From a bacterium (GTDB taxonomy: Bacteria; Myxococcota_A; Bradymonadia; REDH01): a stretch of 46,946 nt of DNA. How positions within the stretch are numbered: the first letter of the stretch is position 1; each line of letters begins with the position of its first letter. This document shows positions 43,745 to 46,946 of the stretch, piece after piece. The notes beneath the pieces were generated by a model. The model saw only the letters and a list, made by a program, of their open reading frames with translations. It made no database searches and had not been told where the DNA came from. A program made the translations under genes and the position numbers. The stretch is from assembly GCA_030427825.1 (NCBI GenBank), contig JAUICO010000027.1, positions 1 to 46,946 on the forward strand, read 5' to 3'.

Positions 43745-45340
43745 ATGATTGGAATCGACAACGTCCCTGAGATTGTGTCGGCAAAGTTCGACATGGACGG
43801 GCTCAGCCCCGTTGAGCGCTTCCTCATGGGGCACATCGACGGCGCGTGCTCGGTAGCGACACTCGCTCTGTTGCTGGGTTCGGCGCCGGAGACGGTTGCC
43901 GGTCTGATCAACGGATTGGTCGCGCGCGGCGTGCTCGACGTCACCGAGGGGGTTGAGGTTCCGGTTCCGAAACCGGATCTGCCCGGCTCGTTCGATGACG
44001 TTCCCGAGTTTGAGACGGATCCGGACATGCTGGCGGAATCGACGGATTTGAACCTCATTAACGAGCTGGTCGAGGGAATCGACAAGGCGCTCTCCGGCGA
44101 GGCGATCGCCGAGGCCACATCGATGAGGTCGCATACGACGGCGCTCTTTGGCGGCGGCAGTCGTGTCAGTTTCGAAGCGGTGACCCGGGATGCCGAGGCG
44201 CAGGCTGCTGAAGTCTCCGGACACACCCGTGGTGCTGAAGAACACCCTCCTCAGCAGCCCACGGCGCTCGATGAGCGGAATACGAAGTCGCAAGTGGAAG
44301 AGCCGGACGACCTGAACGCCGATGACCTCGATTTGGTGCCGGCCGAAGGTGACGACACGATGGACCCGGCGGCTCCAAATTACGAACCGACAGAACACGA
44401 CGACGAACACGATATTTTCGCCGGTGTGTCATCGACCGGCACCATTGCGTTTTCGCCCGTTGACGTGCGGGCAGCGGTCAATCGCTCTCTCGGAAGCAAC
44501 AGGACTCCCGCGTCACAGTCCGAGGACGAGGACGGGCCGCGAACCGGCGAGATCGTGCTCGACACCGGACAGATTGTCAGTGAGGAGGTGGTAGGAGAAG
44601 CCGCCGGCGGCGAGGGCGGTAGCCGACCGGCAGACAGCTCCTTCGTTGGCAGCGGTCGAGCGCAGCTCTTCAACGCTGCGCTTGGTGGCAACCCCACGGT
44701 GAAGCTTCCTCCCGTGAAGCTTCCTCCGCTGCCCGGTGGCGCGGTGAAACTGCCGGAAGGCGAGATGCCATCAATGGATGATGGCTTGCTGCAACGCAGC
44801 ACTCCGGTCTCATATAGCAGCGACACCCAACGCGTCCCGGTCGGAAACACCATGCGCATGGAAAGGGAACGGAATCTCAAGATTCCCGGTTCCGACGCGC
44901 TGAAGAAGGTGAAATCGGAGTTGGCGGATGCCGGCCGACGACCGGGTGTCCGGGCAGCGGACCGTTCCGTGGTGCGCCTGCTTCCGTTCGGCGCAGCCCG
45001 CAGCTTTGAAGCGTACGAGGCGTCTACTGAAGTTGAAGACTGGGCCCTTCCGGAGAGTCGTAAGCAGCTGCTCGCCTATTACGGCGAACACATCGATACG
45101 ATGACCTACTACGACCTGCTCGGTGTTTCGCCGACTGCGAAGACGAGGGAGATTCGCAGCGCATGGGCAGAACGTGTCGCTGAGTTTCAGCCGGAGCGTT
45201 CTAAGAGCGGCGAGGGCGGGCTACAACAGCGACTGCAGCATCTGGTCGAGGCGCTGAATCTGGCATGGTGGCACCTGTCGCATCCATCCCTGCGACGGGA
45301 ATACGATGAGCAGATCAAGAAGTCCGGAGAGGCACAGTGA
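43745..45340 (+). CDS. J-domain-like protein lacking the HPD motif
   Basis: 531 residues. N-terminal domain (about 15-70: LSPVERFLMGHIDGACSVATLALLLGSAPETVAGLINGLVARGVL) resembles the small winged-helix-like module seen in several Myxococcota signalling proteins. A long low-complexity, acidic middle (about 75-440) includes KLPP repeats. The C-terminal J-like domain (about 454-525) begins TYYDLLGVSPTAKTREIRSAW, but where HPD should be it has Gln-Pro-Glu (about 482-484, EFQPERS). Helix IV WWHLSHPSLRREYDEQI is J-typical. Without HPD it should not stimulate a canonical DnaK ATPase. Overlaps the Hsp70-like gene by GTGA, so the two are coupled. Confidence 0.8.
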   Translation: MIGIDNVPEIVSAKFDMDGLSPVERFLMGHIDGACSVATLALLLGSAPETVAGLINGLVARGVLDVTEGVEVPVPKPDLPGSFDDVPEFETDPDMLAESTDLNLINELVEGIDKALSGEAIAEATSMRSHTTALFGGGSRVSFEAVTRDAEAQAAEVSGHTRGAEEHPPQQPTALDERNTKSQVEEPDDLNADDLDLVPAEGDDTMDPAAPNYEPTEHDDEHDIFAGVSSTGTIAFSPVDVRAAVNRSLGSNRTPASQSEDEDGPRTGEIVLDTGQIVSEEVVGEAAGGEGGSRPADSSFVGSGRAQLFNAALGGNPTVKLPPVKLPPLPGGAVKLPEGEMPSMDDGLLQRSTPVSYSSDTQRVPVGNTMRMERERNLKIPGSDALKKVKSELADAGRRPGVRAADRSVVRLLPFGAARSFEAYEASTEVEDWALPESRKQLLAYYGEHIDTMTYYDLLGVSPTAKTREIRSAWAERVAEFQPERSKSGEGGLQQRLQHLVEALNLAWWHLSHPSLRREYDEQIKKSGEAQ

Positions 45341-46887
45341 GCGTCATCGGCCTGGACATCGGAAGCAGCGCGATCAGAGCGTCTGTGCTGCGTCACGGCA
45401 CGCCCGTCGACGTGGCAGTGGAGCGCGAGGGGGATGGAATCAGCTCCGCGGTGGCGATCTCCTCACGTGGGCGATTGCTGCTGGGCAGAGTCGCAGAGAT
45501 GCAGGCGCTGACCAACCGGGCCGGCACGGTCGTGAATCTGCGTGGTACCCTCGGTCTGTCCTGGGGCTCAGCACGGGCGGAAGCAGCTCGTCGTACTTCA
45601 GCCGCGCAGCTGAGGGAGTCGCCGAGCGGCGAAATCTCCTGGGAGATCGCAGGACAGGAGTGGATGTCCGAGGAGCTGCTCGCGATGCTGATCCGCACGC
45701 TCAAGGAGAGTGCCGCAAACACCGGTGGTGCGCGAATAGAGTCCTGCGTCCTGAACGTTCCCGCAGAGTTTACCCCCGAGCAGCGGCGCTCGGCGGTTGA
45801 CGCATGCAGAATCGCCGGGATTGACGTTCTGAGCTGCATAAATGACGCCTGTGCTACCGCTGCAGTTTGGGCGGGGGAGCGCCCGGTATCTGCAACGATC
45901 GCAGTTGTGGATGTCGGGACCGCCGGAATTCGGTGCAACATTGTCGACGTCGACGCAGGATGCATCGCGCTCCGCGCACGCGCAGCTTCTGCTCAGGGCG
46001 TGCGAGCCCTCGAAGACGCCATCGCGAAACAGCTGCTGGAATCGCTGACGCAGTTGTCCGAGGCAGAGAGGCAGGCGCCGATGATTCAGCAGCGCGTAAT
46101 CGAAAGCGCCCGACGGGTTGCCGAGGATCTGTCGACCGAAGACGAGTCGCTGGTTCATGTACCCTTCATCGGCGTCGCCGAAGACGGCAGATCGGTCCAC
46201 TTGAAGCGGTCGTTTACGTCCGACGAGTTTGAAGAGTTGTATATCGACATCCTGCACGGTGGCATCGGTGCATGCCGGGACGCGCTGGCGATGGCGGAGA
46301 TCGAAGCGGACAGCCTGGACGCTGTCCTGATTTGCGGGCGGGGAGCGAACTACCCGGGGACGCAGGATGCGCTCACGTGGTTGTTTCACCAGCCCTGTGA
46401 AGTGTTGGACGCGCCAATCGGCGCAGCAGCGCGCGGTGCAGCTTTGATCGGAGACGCCCTCGTTGCCGACTCTTCGCGGCATGTTGTTCTCGACGCGGCA
46501 CCGTTTGAGATATCGGTCACCACGCCGGAGCTCGGCGCCTCCGTCGTTGTTCCCGCCTTCGCGCCGCTTCCCTTTGCGTCTTCGGTGCGACTTCCAACGT
46601 CCCGTGACGGGCAGTCTTCGATGAAGATGCTGGTCGAGTACTGTGTGCCCGGTCATTCGAGGAGTATTCTTGGAGACCTCACGCTCTCAGGATTCGGTGG
46701 CGGTGAAGCCGGCCGGGACGGCGCTACCGTTCGAGTAGAAATGGGTGACGACTTCGGTATCCGCGTATCGGCAAAGGTGCGCGATGACGACGCAGGGCGC
46801 CGCATCGTGCGCGACTCGACTCCGCCTCTAGGCGCCGAGGCTGTAGCGGCGGCCAGGAAGCGGCTCCGGGCCGCGACAAACGGCTGA
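45337..46887 (+). CDS. Divergent Hsp70-like protein
   Basis: 516 residues aligning by eye with DnaK along its length minus the lid: IGLDIGSSAIRASVL (phosphate 1, usually G(I/L)DLGTTNS), VPAEFTPEQRRSAVDACRIAGIDVL (matches DnaK VPAYF..sQR.At.dAg.IAGLeVLR), VVDVGTAGIRC (phosphate 2, usually DLGGGTFD), LICGRGANYP (adenosine motif) and IGAAARGAALIG. Then comes a beta substrate-binding part (VLDAAPFEISVTT and DDFGIRVSAKVRDDDAG, compare DADGIL.VSAKD). The ATPase Lys and Thr positions look replaced (Arg about residue 69, Gly about 197). It is coupled to the J-like gene. Probably a specialised chaperone or scaffold; cytoplasmic. Confidence 0.82.
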   Translation: MSVIGLDIGSSAIRASVLRHGTPVDVAVEREGDGISSAVAISSRGRLLLGRVAEMQALTNRAGTVVNLRGTLGLSWGSARAEAARRTSAAQLRESPSGEISWEIAGQEWMSEELLAMLIRTLKESAANTGGARIESCVLNVPAEFTPEQRRSAVDACRIAGIDVLSCINDACATAAVWAGERPVSATIAVVDVGTAGIRCNIVDVDAGCIALRARAASAQGVRALEDAIAKQLLESLTQLSEAERQAPMIQQRVIESARRVAEDLSTEDESLVHVPFIGVAEDGRSVHLKRSFTSDEFEELYIDILHGGIGACRDALAMAEIEADSLDAVLICGRGANYPGTQDALTWLFHQPCEVLDAPIGAAARGAALIGDALVADSSRHVVLDAAPFEISVTTPELGASVVVPAFAPLPFASSVRLPTSRDGQSSMKMLVEYCVPGHSRSILGDLTLSGFGGGEAGRDGATVRVEMGDDFGIRVSAKVRDDDAGRRIVRDSTPPLGAEAVAAARKRLRAATNG

Positions 46888-46946
46888 CCGGATCGCGAAC
46901 CGGACAGCGAGCGACGCCCCTACGATCCGTTGGCGGCCGGTGAGGT

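Noticed and set aside
43208..44410. 400-codon minus-strand frame across argD and the J-like gene
   Set aside because: It crosses two convincing plus-strand genes and shows no domain.
45598..46656. 352-codon minus-strand frame
   Set aside because: Antisense to the Hsp70-like gene, whose family motifs run through the same region.
1..46946. CRISPR arrays, insertion sequences, prophage, riboswitches
   Set aside because: No regularly spaced repeats, transposase motifs, terminal inverted repeats or recognisable aptamer cores were seen on reading the window.

Overview
This is a GC-rich, gene-dense stretch of bacterial chromosome, with no gap over 300 bases without a gene. The gene content suggests a Gram-negative, diderm relative of the Myxococcota, in the Bradymonadia/'deltaproteobacterial' range. 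The grounds are several lipoproteins with long Asp-rich linkers after the lipobox Cys, a myxobacterial-type Cys-rich repeat, a TonB system whose receptor carries an extra TonB-like domain, a ferrochelatase with an internal Cys cluster, and trmFO/xerC/hslVU synteny. This placement is inferred; there is no rRNA in the window.

Layout. (1) 1-5159: a 5'-truncated beta-propeller protein on +, then a three-gene minus-strand envelope operon (Cys-rich lipoprotein, membrane-anchored PpiC/SurA-like isomerase, DUF3604 lipoprotein). (2) 5330-8144: trkA-trkH potassium uptake operon. (3) 8183-16583: single genes and small envelope proteins (saccharopine-dehydrogenase-like enzyme, two secreted proteins including a lytic-transglycosylase-like one, Asp-rich lipoprotein, PLP aminotransferase, CoA-pyrophosphatase Nudix enzyme, Cys-rich lipoprotein, sulfotransferase-like protein, helical unknown). 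(4) 16718-19334: acyl-CoA synthetase plus a short-chain reductase resembling 3-ketodihydrosphingosine reductase. (5) 19390-24321: very large PHP-type lipoprotein, DUF4258 protein, tRNA-Ala(GGC), DNRLRE-like lipoprotein. (6) 24454-30413: ExbB-ExbD-TonB-receptor-lipoprotein operon, followed by an orphan gene. (7) 31140-37962: purM on minus; then two glycosyltransferase-like genes, a Crp-like regulator, folC, hemH and dprA on plus. (8) 38005-43600: trmFO-xerC-hslV-hslU-argD. (9) 43745-46887: a J-domain-like protein lacking HPD, translationally coupled to a divergent Hsp70-like protein.

How they work together. The housekeeping block 7-8 supplies purine, folate, haem and arginine enzymes, DNA uptake/processing, tRNA methylation, chromosome dimer resolution and ATP-dependent proteolysis. 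Block 6 is a self-contained energised outer-membrane uptake unit. The items most worth following up are the degenerate J-like/Hsp70-like pair at the right end, the receptor with a TonB-C-like N-terminal domain, and the acyl-CoA synthetase/ketosphinganine-reductase-like pair. No mobile elements, CRISPR arrays or integrases other than XerC were seen. All domain calls are by eye, without database searches.
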